From positions 1 through 21,009 of the forward strand of contig CAYQMI010000067.1 of the NCBI GenBank assembly GCA_964418575.1: a DNA stretch of 21,009 nucleotides, in the 5' to 3' direction. The notes beneath the pieces were generated by a model that was given only the letters and a program-made list of their open reading frames with translations, was not told the DNA's origin and ran no database searches. This document shows positions 1-7,825 of the stretch, one piece after another (the first letter of the stretch is position 1; the number at the start of each line of letters is the position of its first letter). Origin of the DNA: Glaciecola sp964418575. GTDB taxonomy: Bacteria; Pseudomonadota; Gammaproteobacteria; Enterobacterales; Alteromonadaceae. Both the position numbers and the translations under genes were made by a program.

Positions 1-2
1 CT

Positions 3-974
3 ATTGGGCCGTGGGGTGAGGCTTTACAAAAAAGCGGCACCTCAATTTACTCGCATCCTCGCAAACCAGGCTTTGATTTTTCTCTAATTCGAAGCCTACG
101 ACAGCAGATTAAACAATCGAAGGTCGATATTTTGCATTGTCATCAATATACGCCTTGGGTTTATGGGGTGCTTGCGGCTTTAGGCTTACAAACGCAGGTT
201 ATTTTTACCGAGCATGGGCGCTTTTATCCAGACACAAGCTCTTGGAAACGGCGACTCGTTAATCCTATATTTGCTGCATTGACTAAAAAAATTACCGCTA
301 TTTCTCAAGCCACTAAACAGGCTCTCGTAGATTTTGAATTCTTAGGTTCAAATAGAATTGACGTTATCTACAATGGTATTCATCCTCTTCAAGTAGATAT
401 AAATAAACTGAGCACGATAAAATCCGAGCTCAAAATAGCTGAAGGCGAGCTTGTATTTGGCACAATCGCTAGGCTCGACCCGATAAAAAATCATGAGATG
501 ATGATCAACGCCTTTGCCAAGGTAATTAGTACAAATGCAAATTGCAAACTGGTGATAGTGGGGGATGGCGAACTCATGGAGACGTTGCAATCTCAGGTAA
601 AAGCGCTCAAAATCTCATCAAAGGTAATATTTACTGGATACATAGCCTATCCTAAAGAATATTTGGCCTTGATTGATATATTTTTGCTATCGTCGTTTAG
701 TGAGGGAACTTCAATGACCTTATTAGAGGCAATGAGCCTAGGTAAACCATGCATAGCAACCGACGCTGGCGGTAATAAAGAGATTGTGTCTCACGAAGAA
801 ACCGGCTTGATTACGGATAACGATGATATGGAAGGCTTTGCAAATGCTATGGTGAGTTTGTCGGAAAATACCGAGCAAATGCATACTTTTGGGCATTGCG
901 CTAAGCAGAGATTTGATAATACTTTTACGGATAGGATAATGGCGAAACATTACGAGGCAAGCTATGAAAGGTAA
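3..974 (+). CDS. Glycosyltransferase family 4 (GT-B fold), 5'-truncated by window edge
   Basis: The reading frame is open from base 3, so the N-terminus lies outside the window; the TTG at 132 is an internal leucine codon, not the start. About 323 codons are visible, against roughly 370-400 for a whole GT4 enzyme. The first visible part carries a typical N-domain pattern ending in DILHCHQYTPWVYG, followed by FTEHGRFYPD. The C-domain has the nucleotide-sugar site: GTIARLDPIKNHE, then VGDGELMETL, then SSFSEGTSMTLLEAMSLGKP with the two glutamates of the E-x7-E motif, and DAGGNKEIV. It should transfer a sugar from a nucleotide donor to a lipid-linked glycan at the inner face of the cytoplasmic membrane. 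It lies 14 bases upstream of the O-ligase gene and is probably in the same operon. Family assignment is secure; donor and acceptor cannot be told. Confidence 0.9.
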   Translation: MGPWGEALQKSGTSIYSHPRKPGFDFSLIRSLRQQIKQSKVDILHCHQYTPWVYGVLAALGLQTQVIFTEHGRFYPDTSSWKRRLVNPIFAALTKKITAISQATKQALVDFEFLGSNRIDVIYNGIHPLQVDINKLSTIKSELKIAEGELVFGTIARLDPIKNHEMMINAFAKVISTNANCKLVIVGDGELMETLQSQVKALKISSKVIFTGYIAYPKEYLALIDIFLLSSFSEGTSMTLLEAMSLGKPCIATDAGGNKEIVSHEETGLITDNDDMEGFANAMVSLSENTEQMHTFGHCAKQRFDNTFTDRIMAKHYEASYER

Positions 975-988
975 ACTTAGGTAAAAAG

Positions 989-2371
989 ATGGTTAAAATA
1001 CTCGCTTTTTTAGCGATAGCATTTTCATTTTTCATGATGGTATCAGCGCCTTATATCCCTGCGCTTCTTTACTCTACTGTGTCAATCCTACAACCGCAAT
1101 ATGTATGGTTCTGGGCCTTTGAAGGCTTTTCTATTTTTAAAATAAGCGCCGGCATTGCCATAGTAGCATGGTTGCTTCTCATGCTCAGAGGTGGTGTGGA
1201 CTGGCGTATTTATAACAACGGTATTTTCTTCGGGATCGTGATTCTGTGTTTGCTTTATTATGTTTCTGATTTACTAACGCCTTTCCCCTCATATAACTCA
1301 AGAATTGGTTCATCGTTAGTAATTGATATTTATACCACCATAGTCATTATGTTCTTTATAGTATTAGGTTTAATAAACCATCAAAGAGCACTTAAGTATT
1401 TAGTCTACACAATCATTGCAATCACCTTTTATTACACATATTGGGCAAACATCGCTTATTTGGAGGCCGATTGGTCTCAATTCACTCAAGGGCGGCTAAG
1501 AGGCCCCCGAGATAGCCCGTATAAAGACGGTAATATTTTCTCTATCCTCTTTGTAGTTGGGCTTCCATTTGTACTATTCGCTATATATCAGGTGGATAAA
1601 GGTTGGCAAAAAGTGCTTTTGATTATGAGCATCCCATTAATTTGGCACGCGATGATCCTGTGCGCCTCTCGCGGAGCATTACTCAGTGCAGGCATCTCTA
1701 CCTTAGTAGCAGCAACAATGATCAAATCGAAAATTCTCAACACTGTGCTAGTAGCAGGTTTTGTTGTTTTCATGATTGATCAAGGCGGCGTCATGGTAGA
1801 GCGCTCGGTCAATACCGTTGAAGTTGCTGAATCCGGGGCTGAGGGTCCTATTAACCCAAGAATTATTTCATGGCAAGTGGCCGTCGAGCTTACTAAAAAG
1901 TACCCAATTTTGGGCGTCGGTCCGCAACGCTTTTTAGAAGCTTCGCGCTTTCACTTTCCGGGTAAGTCTCCACATGTTGCTCACAATACTTTTTTAAATT
2001 TCTCTGCAAACCTTGGCATCGTTGCCGGAATAATATATTTAATGTTCTTTTGGATTTCATGGAAAATGTACCGGCAAAATAAAAGGTTTCTTGAGGACAA
2101 CCCGGATGCATTACATACCTACGTTAACAAAGCATGTATCTGCTCTTTGATTGGTTTCTTTGTAGGCTCAATGTTTCTAGATTTAATTATTTTCGAACCA
2201 TTCTATTTTTTATTGCTTATTATTGTTGTAAACAACTTTATGTTGAAAAAACGCGCAGAGTCGATAGCTGAAAGCACAGAAAAAACGTCTACTGAGGATG
2301 CTGAATCAGCTTTTGCACATCAAGCAACATCCCGTAGAATGCTTAATAAGAAGAATCCCTATCGTGTATAA
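989..2371 (+). CDS. Exosortase A system-associated O-glycosylation ligase / Wzy-like O-antigen ligase family
   Basis: A 460-residue polytopic membrane protein with about ten hydrophobic segments. Its N-terminus (MVKILAFLAIAFSFF, then LQPQYVWFWAF near residues 34-44) matches my memory of the TIGR03097/DUF5935 type found beside exosortase A. The central region has GRLRGPRDSPYKDGN (168-182) and CASRGALL (225-232). The large periplasmic loop of the Wzy_C domain shows PILGVGPQRF (306-315) and HVAHNTFLNFSANLG (329-343), including the His of the family's H-N-x-F pattern. Family members polymerise or transfer undecaprenyl-linked glycans in the periplasm. The tail after residue 420 is hydrophilic and rich in E and S. 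The ATG at 989 lies 14 bases after the preceding gene, and the downstream GT2 start overlaps this gene's stop. Whether it acts as polymerase or as ligase to protein or lipid is not decidable from sequence. Confidence 0.88.
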   Translation: MVKILAFLAIAFSFFMMVSAPYIPALLYSTVSILQPQYVWFWAFEGFSIFKISAGIAIVAWLLLMLRGGVDWRIYNNGIFFGIVILCLLYYVSDLLTPFPSYNSRIGSSLVIDIYTTIVIMFFIVLGLINHQRALKYLVYTIIAITFYYTYWANIAYLEADWSQFTQGRLRGPRDSPYKDGNIFSILFVVGLPFVLFAIYQVDKGWQKVLLIMSIPLIWHAMILCASRGALLSAGISTLVAATMIKSKILNTVLVAGFVVFMIDQGGVMVERSVNTVEVAESGAEGPINPRIISWQVAVELTKKYPILGVGPQRFLEASRFHFPGKSPHVAHNTFLNFSANLGIVAGIIYLMFFWISWKMYRQNKRFLEDNPDALHTYVNKACICSLIGFFVGSMFLDLIIFEPFYFLLLIIVVNNFMLKKRAESIAESTEKTSTEDAESAFAHQATSRRMLNKKNPYRV

Positions 2372-3221
2372 CATCATCATCTTTGCTTATAACGAAGAAA
2401 AGAACCTTCAGGTGTCGCTGGAAAATGTTTTTGCAAATGTGGATTCAAGGCTACAAAACGTGCACTTGCTGGCAAACGGATGCACAGACAACACCATAAA
2501 AATTGCGAATGGAATAAAGCGTGACAAAAAGTTAGCACAATTACATATTCACGAAATTGCCATCGGCGACAAGTGTAATGCTTGGAATTACTACGTTCAT
2601 GAACTTAGAGAAAATGCTCAGTGCCACTTTTTTATCGATGCCGACGTTGTATTCACTGATAAATGCTTTCCGACTTTGTTTGATGTCATGCAGGCCAAAT
2701 CCCCAACTCCAAATATCGTTGCCGGATACCCACTAAGCGGGCGTAACCTCAGTTTTTACCAAATGTTAGTAGAACAACGAGCCTGCTTTTTTGGCAATCT
2801 TTACGGAGCGAGCCAAAAATATATTGAGCTAGTGAGAGAAAAATCATTCTGTCTACCTGTAGGTTTAAACTGGATCGATTCATTTTTAACGAAAGCAGCA
2901 AACACAGACATACAGTTTTCAGACCATAATCTTCCTGACAGAGTTGTGTACAAAAAAGGAGTAGGTTTTGAGTTCGAAAGCCTTTCTCCCTTCAATTTCG
3001 ATGATGTAAAGCTTTATAAAAACCGCATTGCTCGTTATGAGTTAGGTAAAATTCAAGAAATATACTTAGATGCATTAGATGTGAAGGATTGGCCTAAAAC
3101 AATGCACAACATTAATCTTGATATTTTGGCTAATTTTCCTGAAAAGACTTCTCATTTGGGCTATGTAAAAAAATATTTAGTTAAAAAGCGAATACAAAAA
3201 CTTATAAAGAAAGAAACCTAG
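2364..3221 (+). CDS. Glycosyltransferase family 2 (GT-A fold)
   Basis: The protein begins with the GT2 N-terminal strand YNIIIFAYNEEKNL, followed by LLANGCTDNT (equivalent to VDDGSTD) and the metal-binding FFIDADVVF (DAD motif at about residues 92-94). This is a GT-A glycosyltransferase, about 285 residues long. An ATG at 2298 would add 22 residues that overlap the O-ligase gene and do not resemble a GT2 start. I prefer GTG at 2364, which overlaps the upstream stop by 8 bases and has a purine-rich AAGAAGAA stretch upstream at 2348-2355. There is no membrane segment in the core; the C-terminus is basic (KKYLVKKRIQKLIKK) and may associate with the membrane. It probably adds one sugar of the EPS repeat unit. 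Family is sure; start and specificity are not. Confidence 0.85.
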   Translation: MYNIIIFAYNEEKNLQVSLENVFANVDSRLQNVHLLANGCTDNTIKIANGIKRDKKLAQLHIHEIAIGDKCNAWNYYVHELRENAQCHFFIDADVVFTDKCFPTLFDVMQAKSPTPNIVAGYPLSGRNLSFYQMLVEQRACFFGNLYGASQKYIELVREKSFCLPVGLNWIDSFLTKAANTDIQFSDHNLPDRVVYKKGVGFEFESLSPFNFDDVKLYKNRIARYELGKIQEIYLDALDVKDWPKTMHNINLDILANFPEKTSHLGYVKKYLVKKRIQKLIKKET

Positions 3222-3226
3222 GCGCT

Positions 3227-4699
3227 ATGAGTGACTTAAAAAAAGGTGTTGTCAGTAGCGTTCTTTTAATTGTTGACTCCATACTAAAAAAATTAGTGGG
3301 CTTGGTAAGCACCCTTATACTTGCAAGACTGATACTACCCGAAGACTTCGGCATTATTGCTATAGCCACTTTAATGATTGGATTCATCGAGATACTTTCA
3401 AATACTGGCGCCATCCAATATTTGCTTCGCGTGGACGATTTAGACGAAAGTAAAGTGAATACGGCTTGGACAATTAACCTGATACTTCGCACTAGTATGT
3501 CGATACTTATGGCAATAGCCGCTTTTTTTATCACCTATTTCTACGAAGACCCTAGACTGCTAAACGTTTTGCTTTCCCTCACCTGTGTTTTTTTCTTCTA
3601 TTCATTCGAGAACCCTGGTTTAGCGTTTTTGCGGCGCTCACAAAACTATTTAAATATTGTAAAACTAGGCGTGTGTGTAAAGTTACTTTCGGTAACGGCA
3701 GCAGTTATAGCCGCTTTCACCTTACAAAATTATTGGGCGCTTGTTATTGGAAAAGCAACGAGCGCAATTTTCATGATTTCTGGCTCGTATTTTATACATT
3801 CACATAGACCCCGTTTAATATTGGAAAATGCGAAAGAACAATGGCAATTTTCTGGTTGGATCATCCCTCAGTCTATTTTCGGTTACGTGAGAACTCAATT
3901 AGATACATTGCTCGTAAGCACAACTTTTGGTCAATCCCAACTGGGCTCTTATCACACTATGAAATATATTGCGTTTATTCCAAGTGGCCATATTATTTTG
4001 CCTCTCATACAGCCTTTTCTGGTTGAGTTGAGGAAAGTCAAAAACGCCCCTGTATATTTTGCTAAACAATTTAACGCGTCTTTTTTTGTTACCATGCTAA
4101 TTGGCACTCCAATCGCGACAATCATGTTTTTTCACGATGATTTAGTCACTGCAGTTCTTCTCGGACCGAACTGGGCTGAATATTCAAATTTACTCGGGGC
4201 ATTTGGAATGTTGATTCCTGCCTTTATAATGCTAAATCAAGCTTCGAGGGTACTTGTACTGCATGGTAAAACAAAACATATTTTTATATATGAATGTATT
4301 GCGTTCGTACTTTTATATTCGACTTTATTTTTGGTTGGGATGGATGATTTATTAATCTTCACATATGTAAGAGTCGGGATGGAAAACTTAATCTGCGGTA
4401 TGTTCTTAGCGTTTATACTTATCAAATATACCAGCGCAATTAATGCTTTGTTTTTGCTACTTGGCCTAATCCCGCTTGCTCTGGCTGTTTTTATTGCGCA
4501 TCAAGCTGTAGTTTTTATTCCTATACCAGAGTGGAACGTGTTTTTTCAATTAGTCTTGGTAACATCTATTTTTTATATAACGTTTTACGGAACAATGCTT
4601 ATATTGCACGTTTTATTGTTAAGACGCCTGAGTGAATGGCAATATTTAGAACAGATTGTTTTGCGAATAATTAAACCGCTCATAGGCAAGGTAGCTTAG
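3227..4699 (+). CDS. Wzx-type flippase / polysaccharide exporter of the MOP superfamily
   Basis: A 490-residue integral membrane protein with about 12-14 hydrophobic helices. The N-terminal part follows the Polysacc_synt pattern: GVVSSVLLIVDSILKKLVGL, then ARLILPEDFGIIAIATLMIG and SNTGAIQYL. In the middle are FLRRSQNYLNIVKLG and QLDTLLVSTTFG, typical of WzxC-like lipid-linked oligosaccharide translocases. It should flip undecaprenyl-pyrophosphate-linked repeat units from the cytoplasmic to the periplasmic face, feeding the O-ligase-type protein encoded two genes upstream. The ATG at 3227 is 5 bases after the preceding stop, and CCTAGGCGCT gives a modest ribosome site. Operon membership is likely. 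Class assignment is confident; the transported glycan is unknown. Confidence 0.9.
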   Translation: MSDLKKGVVSSVLLIVDSILKKLVGLVSTLILARLILPEDFGIIAIATLMIGFIEILSNTGAIQYLLRVDDLDESKVNTAWTINLILRTSMSILMAIAAFFITYFYEDPRLLNVLLSLTCVFFFYSFENPGLAFLRRSQNYLNIVKLGVCVKLLSVTAAVIAAFTLQNYWALVIGKATSAIFMISGSYFIHSHRPRLILENAKEQWQFSGWIIPQSIFGYVRTQLDTLLVSTTFGQSQLGSYHTMKYIAFIPSGHIILPLIQPFLVELRKVKNAPVYFAKQFNASFFVTMLIGTPIATIMFFHDDLVTAVLLGPNWAEYSNLLGAFGMLIPAFIMLNQASRVLVLHGKTKHIFIYECIAFVLLYSTLFLVGMDDLLIFTYVRVGMENLICGMFLAFILIKYTSAINALFLLLGLIPLALAVFIAHQAVVFIPIPEWNVFFQLVLVTSIFYITFYGTMLILHVLLLRRLSEWQYLEQIVLRIIKPLIGKVA

Positions 4700-4743
4700 T
4701 GAATGATTGTATTTTTAGTCTGTGCGAATGATAAGAGAAGAGC

Positions 4744-5442
4744 GTGTTAAGTTTCAGTGTAATCGACAAAATATTGATGCGCATTTCATCCAAGAAAAAG
4801 GTGCTTGTATTAGGGGACTCTCACACTTGGATTTTTGAGAACGAAAAATTCAAAAGTCGCTATCAAAATGATTTTAATATTTATGTTCAACGGGTTGGGG
4901 GAGCCACTATTTCGGGCTTGACTAATCCTAATTCTGCTACTAATGCAAAGCAACTTTTTGAATATGCATATCGCTCTGTCTCTCCCGAGGTCGTAATTTT
5001 GCAGTTAGGTGAAGTCGATATTGGATTTGTTATATGGTATCGAGCTCAGAAACATGAAGTAAATATCGAAGACGCGTTTGCTCGCTGTATAGAAAATTAT
5101 GGTAATTTCATACAACGCTGCGCAGGAAAAGAAAAGACAATAGTCATAAGTACTCCCCTTCCCACAATAAAAGATGACCAAGATTGGGGTGATATTGCAA
5201 ATGCACGTCGAGAAGTTACTGCCAATCAACGAGCTAGAACAGAAATGACTTTACGCTTCAATAAAGAAATAAAAACGCTTGCGAAAAAGCTTGGTGCTTT
5301 ATATCTAGATCTAGACTCTCAATCTATCGGCCCAGATAGCTTAGTTGCTCCTTTCTTACTTAATGCAGATAAAAATAATCACCATTATCAAGAAGATGTT
5401 TACTTAAACATCGTTATGGAACATTTGGAGCCTATTCTGTGA
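4744..5442 (+). CDS. SGNH/GDSL-like hydrolase-fold protein
   Basis: A 232-residue soluble protein. Residues 19-27 read KVLVLGDSH, matching SGNH block I with His after the Ser (GDSH). VGGATISGLTNPNS (51-64) supplies the block II glycine, and LQLGEVDIGF (87-95) sits where block III would be, with GEVD instead of GxND. The C-terminal region NADKNNHHY (207-215) has an Asp and two His that could form the DxxH-like catalytic pair, but the spacing is not canonical. No signal peptide is visible, so a cytoplasmic location is likely. Related proteins act as esterases, deacylases or acyltransferases on glycans, but some lack activity. The start is GTG at 4744, after AAGAGAAGAGC. The gene overlaps the downstream sulfotransferase by 4 bases, suggesting a joint step. 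An internal ATG at residue 12 is an alternative start. Precise function is unknown. Confidence 0.7.
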   Translation: MLSFSVIDKILMRISSKKKVLVLGDSHTWIFENEKFKSRYQNDFNIYVQRVGGATISGLTNPNSATNAKQLFEYAYRSVSPEVVILQLGEVDIGFVIWYRAQKHEVNIEDAFARCIENYGNFIQRCAGKEKTIVISTPLPTIKDDQDWGDIANARREVTANQRARTEMTLRFNKEIKTLAKKLGALYLDLDSQSIGPDSLVAPFLLNADKNNHHYQEDVYLNIVMEHLEPIL

Positions 5443-6200
5443 AAACTGAACTCATAAAACTCTTACCACCAAGTTTATATCTATATCTTAGGTGGTATGA
5501 GTTTAAATGGACCAGACCTGGCCCTTTTTCCAAGATACAAGCACAGCGTTTGAAAGATTCAAAAGAAAATGGCGGTTATAAACCTTTCGACGATGCTCGT
5601 TCCATATTTGTGCATATCCCCAAGTGCGCCGGTATTTCCGTGAATAAGGCACTGTTCAACAGCCTTGCTGGCGGACATACAACCTTAGACCAATACATAA
5701 ACATTTTTGAACCTAAATACTTTCAATCGTATTTCAAATTTACAATTGTTAGGAACCCTTGGGATAGGGTCGTTTCAGCGTATACATTCTTGAAAGGGGG
5801 TGGATTAAACAAATGGGACAATAAGTTTTATGAAGAAGAAATTGCTCAACATAAAGACTTCAATGACTTTGTTAAAAATTGGCTAAACCAAGATAATATT
5901 TACAAGCACCATCATTTCAAACCTCAATTGCATTACCTTCAGGATAAATACAAAAAGGTAAGTGTTGACTTCATTGCCTACTTGGAACAACTAGACCAAG
6001 ACTTTCCTTATATATGTGAAAAAATTGGAAAAAAAGTAGCTCTACCAAAACACAATGCAGTTAAACGGGACGATTACCGCGCGTTTTATGATGAGGAAAC
6101 ACAATCAATCGTCGCGGATATTTATTCTAACGATATTGCTTATCTGAACTATAAATTCGATGGTATAGTGAAGCCTCACGCTTTGAATAACAAGGCTTAA
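5439..6200 (+). CDS. Sulfotransferase family 2-like (PAPS-dependent carbohydrate sulfotransferase)
   Basis: A 253-residue protein with the two signatures of PF03567-type sulfotransferases. The 5'-phosphosulfate loop is FVHIPKCAGISVNKALF (about 57-73). The 3'-phosphate motif is FTIVRNPWDRVVSAY (101-115), with Arg105 and Ser113 expected to bind PAPS. The conserved HHHFKPQLHYL further on also fits this family. It should move sulfate from PAPS to a sugar hydroxyl. There is no N-terminal signal or clear membrane helix, which would place the reaction in the cytoplasm on the lipid-linked or nucleotide-linked sugar. The start is GTG at 5439 inside the GTGA overlap with the SGNH-like gene, a classic translational-coupling junction. 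Family is confident; the acceptor is not known. Confidence 0.88.
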   Translation: MKTELIKLLPPSLYLYLRWYEFKWTRPGPFSKIQAQRLKDSKENGGYKPFDDARSIFVHIPKCAGISVNKALFNSLAGGHTTLDQYINIFEPKYFQSYFKFTIVRNPWDRVVSAYTFLKGGGLNKWDNKFYEEEIAQHKDFNDFVKNWLNQDNIYKHHHFKPQLHYLQDKYKKVSVDFIAYLEQLDQDFPYICEKIGKKVALPKHNAVKRDDYRAFYDEETQSIVADIYSNDIAYLNYKFDGIVKPHALNNKA

Positions 6201-6243
6201 TTCTATAAAGACTAATCCAGAAATGTAACGGTGCTTATTCCTG

Positions 6244-6960
6244 ATGAGTGAAGTGGACATATATAAGTTAACAGATAGGCCTTTGTCAGATATCGAATTA
6301 CAATTCGATGTAAAAGCGGTCGACCCAATCATGGGAAATAAGCTTAGTGCGAAAATGTACTTTGACTGCATACTTCCAGAGTACAACAAAAGTGGAAAAC
6401 TTTTATCGCCACCTGAACTCGGTTGTGCTTTAAGCCATATCAAGATTTATGAATCAATAGTCTCATCAAACACTCCTGCCATAATACTAGAGACGGATAT
6501 TGAGCCAAAACGGAATCAGCTTTCAGAAGCGATTTCTCTATGTTCTGCAAGCAACGAGGATTTTATTCATTTGGGGTGGCACCCTAATACTGAATATGGT
6601 GTTTTTATAAAAGGGAAAAAGAAAGGAAAACTATATTTAATTGACCCAAACAATAACTTTTATGGCACCTTTGCGTACTATGTTAGCGTGGATGCAGCAA
6701 GCCAACTTCTGCAATTCCAGAGTAACTCTATCAAACTTGCTGATTCTTGGGCGCAGTTTTTCATGCAGTCGAATATCGAACCTTATTTTAAACCAATCTT
6801 TGTTCACCCGCCGGTGCGATCTGACTTGAGCGTGCAAAAGATGTCGGTCAGCCGCCATATCTATAATATCCAATTGCAATCAATACAATTTTATTTAAAA
6901 AAGTTACTCGTACAAAAACTATCAAAATTTAAGTTCTGGAATAAAGAAATAAAACCTTAA
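6244..6960 (+). CDS. Glycosyltransferase family 25-like protein
   Basis: A 238-residue protein. PPELGCALSHIKIYESIV (56-73) and AIILETDIEP (79-88) match the GT25 (LPS beta-1,4-galactosyltransferase, LgtB/Lex2B type) motifs, where the second is normally ILEDD. FDVKAVDPIMG (21-31) is the usual 'AvDg' segment. The N-terminus before it is short: the standard first strand (a 'vINL' pattern) is degenerate as IYKLTDRP. The C-terminal third has a basic amphipathic tail (LKKLLVQKLSKFKFWNK) that may bind the membrane. The start is ATG at 6244; an in-frame TAA at 6226 prevents much extension. It is the last gene of the plus-strand block and lies 43 bases after the sulfotransferase. It is likely active in EPS or LPS sugar transfer, but the ETD substitution leaves catalytic competence open. 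Confidence 0.78.
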   Translation: MSEVDIYKLTDRPLSDIELQFDVKAVDPIMGNKLSAKMYFDCILPEYNKSGKLLSPPELGCALSHIKIYESIVSSNTPAIILETDIEPKRNQLSEAISLCSASNEDFIHLGWHPNTEYGVFIKGKKKGKLYLIDPNNNFYGTFAYYVSVDAASQLLQFQSNSIKLADSWAQFFMQSNIEPYFKPIFVHPPVRSDLSVQKMSVSRHIYNIQLQSIQFYLKKLLVQKLSKFKFWNKEIKP

Positions 6961-6963
6961 TGG

Positions 6964-6990
6964 AATAAATAAAAGCCTACTAGGCCCCAA
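6964..6990 (-). terminator. Weak candidate Rho-independent terminator for the minus-strand operon
   Basis: Read on the minus strand, GGGGCCTAGTAGGCTTTTAT forms a short hairpin (three Watson-Crick pairs plus possible G-U pairs, five-base loop) followed by a T-rich run. It lies about 19 bases after the stop of the last minus-strand gene, in the only space between the convergent blocks. On the plus strand the same inverted repeat has no T tail. The stem is weak, so this is a candidate only. Confidence 0.25.
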
Positions 6991-7008
6991 TACTTAGAGT
7001 AATATTAT

Positions 7009-7806
7009 CTATCCTAAAGACTTTATAAATGCTGTTTCTTCTGGCGACAATAAATGACCATATGAACTGAGCAGGTCGATAACTCTGTCAGGCCATTCAA
7101 TAGCTTTCCATCGAGTCTCTTTTTTAGTGTTCATCGTCTTATTTGAATAATCAGTTCCAAAAAAGGAAGAGCCTCCTCCATGACTGCTAAGTCCTGGGCG
7201 AATATCACAACTTAGAGATAGAGAGTTTAAGAAAGCTCCTCTCCACTCGGAGCTATCGAGCCATTTGTCATAATCCCAACAAAATTTCCCCATCTTAGGC
7301 ACATGATGGATAAACTCTAAAAGGATAAAAAGATCTTCGTCAATTGACATAGCGCCATAATCTAAGCCATTTTTAGCATGCTTTATATTCCACGTGATTC
7401 TCGATGACACGAGGCTTAATATACCTCTAGTAATAAAAATTTTTTGGGCTTTCTTGGGTAGATATATATCACTATCTTCAGGCAAGTAGTCCTCAACAGA
7501 GATAAATACTCGTTGTGCATTTTTTATCGCTAATTTTGCAGTTTGTATTAAAAAGACGTAGTCAAAGGGTGTTAACGTATTAACATTATTCAAGTGAACA
7601 ATATTCTGGTCGTCACTTAAATAATATGCATCTTCCTTTAGTTCTAATTTAATGTCAGCTTCGCAATAACTATTTGCCAGCCAATTGATACAAGCATGAT
7701 TACCACTTCTTCTAGGGCCGATAAAAGCGACCACCTCAACATCTTTTAGCGCCCATTTTACATAAAGCTTAATTAACGACCATATTGCACTGCGTAATTT
7801 GAACAT
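7009..7806 (-). CDS. Sulfotransferase-like P-loop protein
   Basis: About 265 residues from ATG at 7806. Near the N-terminus is VVAFIGPRRSGNHACINWL, with a P-loop-like RRSGNH(A) motif that I recognise from a group of sulfotransferase-fold proteins. Further on, KIFITRGILSLVSSR occupies the place of the 3'-phosphate-binding R-x(7-8)-S motif. A longer frame opens at an ATG at 7884 and would overlap the upstream sulfotransferase gene by 59 bases. I prefer 7806: AAGGA lies 7 bases upstream of it (7814-7818), it leaves a 19-base gap after the previous stop, and the extra 26 residues carry no family pattern. It ends a six-gene operon and directly follows a true sulfotransferase, so a second sulfation step is likely. 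The canonical PAPS loop is modified, so function is moderately supported. Confidence 0.65.
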   Translation of the reverse strand: MFKLRSAIWSLIKLYVKWALKDVEVVAFIGPRRSGNHACINWLANSYCEADIKLELKEDAYYLSDDQNIVHLNNVNTLTPFDYVFLIQTAKLAIKNAQRVFISVEDYLPEDSDIYLPKKAQKIFITRGILSLVSSRITWNIKHAKNGLDYGAMSIDEDLFILLEFIHHVPKMGKFCWDYDKWLDSSEWRGAFLNSLSLSCDIRPGLSSHGGGSSFFGTDYSNKTMNTKKETRWKAIEWPDRVIDLLSSYGHLLSPEETAFIKSLG

Positions 7807-7813
7807 GTGTTCA

Positions 7814-7818
7814 TCCTT
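7814..7818 (-). promoter_or_regulatory. Shine-Dalgarno site deciding the 7806 start
   Basis: On the minus strand AAGGA stands 7 bases before the ATG at 7806. No comparable site precedes the upstream ATG at 7884, so this favours the shorter protein. Confidence 0.55.
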
Positions 7819-7825
7819 GTTTACT

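Noticed and set aside
3202..3534. 110-codon open frame on the minus strand
   Set aside because: It lies opposite the 5' part of the flippase gene, shows no family motif and has no ribosome site; the plus-strand protein has clear membrane-transporter features.
6105..6443. 112-codon open frame on the minus strand
   Set aside because: It spans the end of the sulfotransferase and the start of the GT25-like gene in antisense and has no recognisable pattern.
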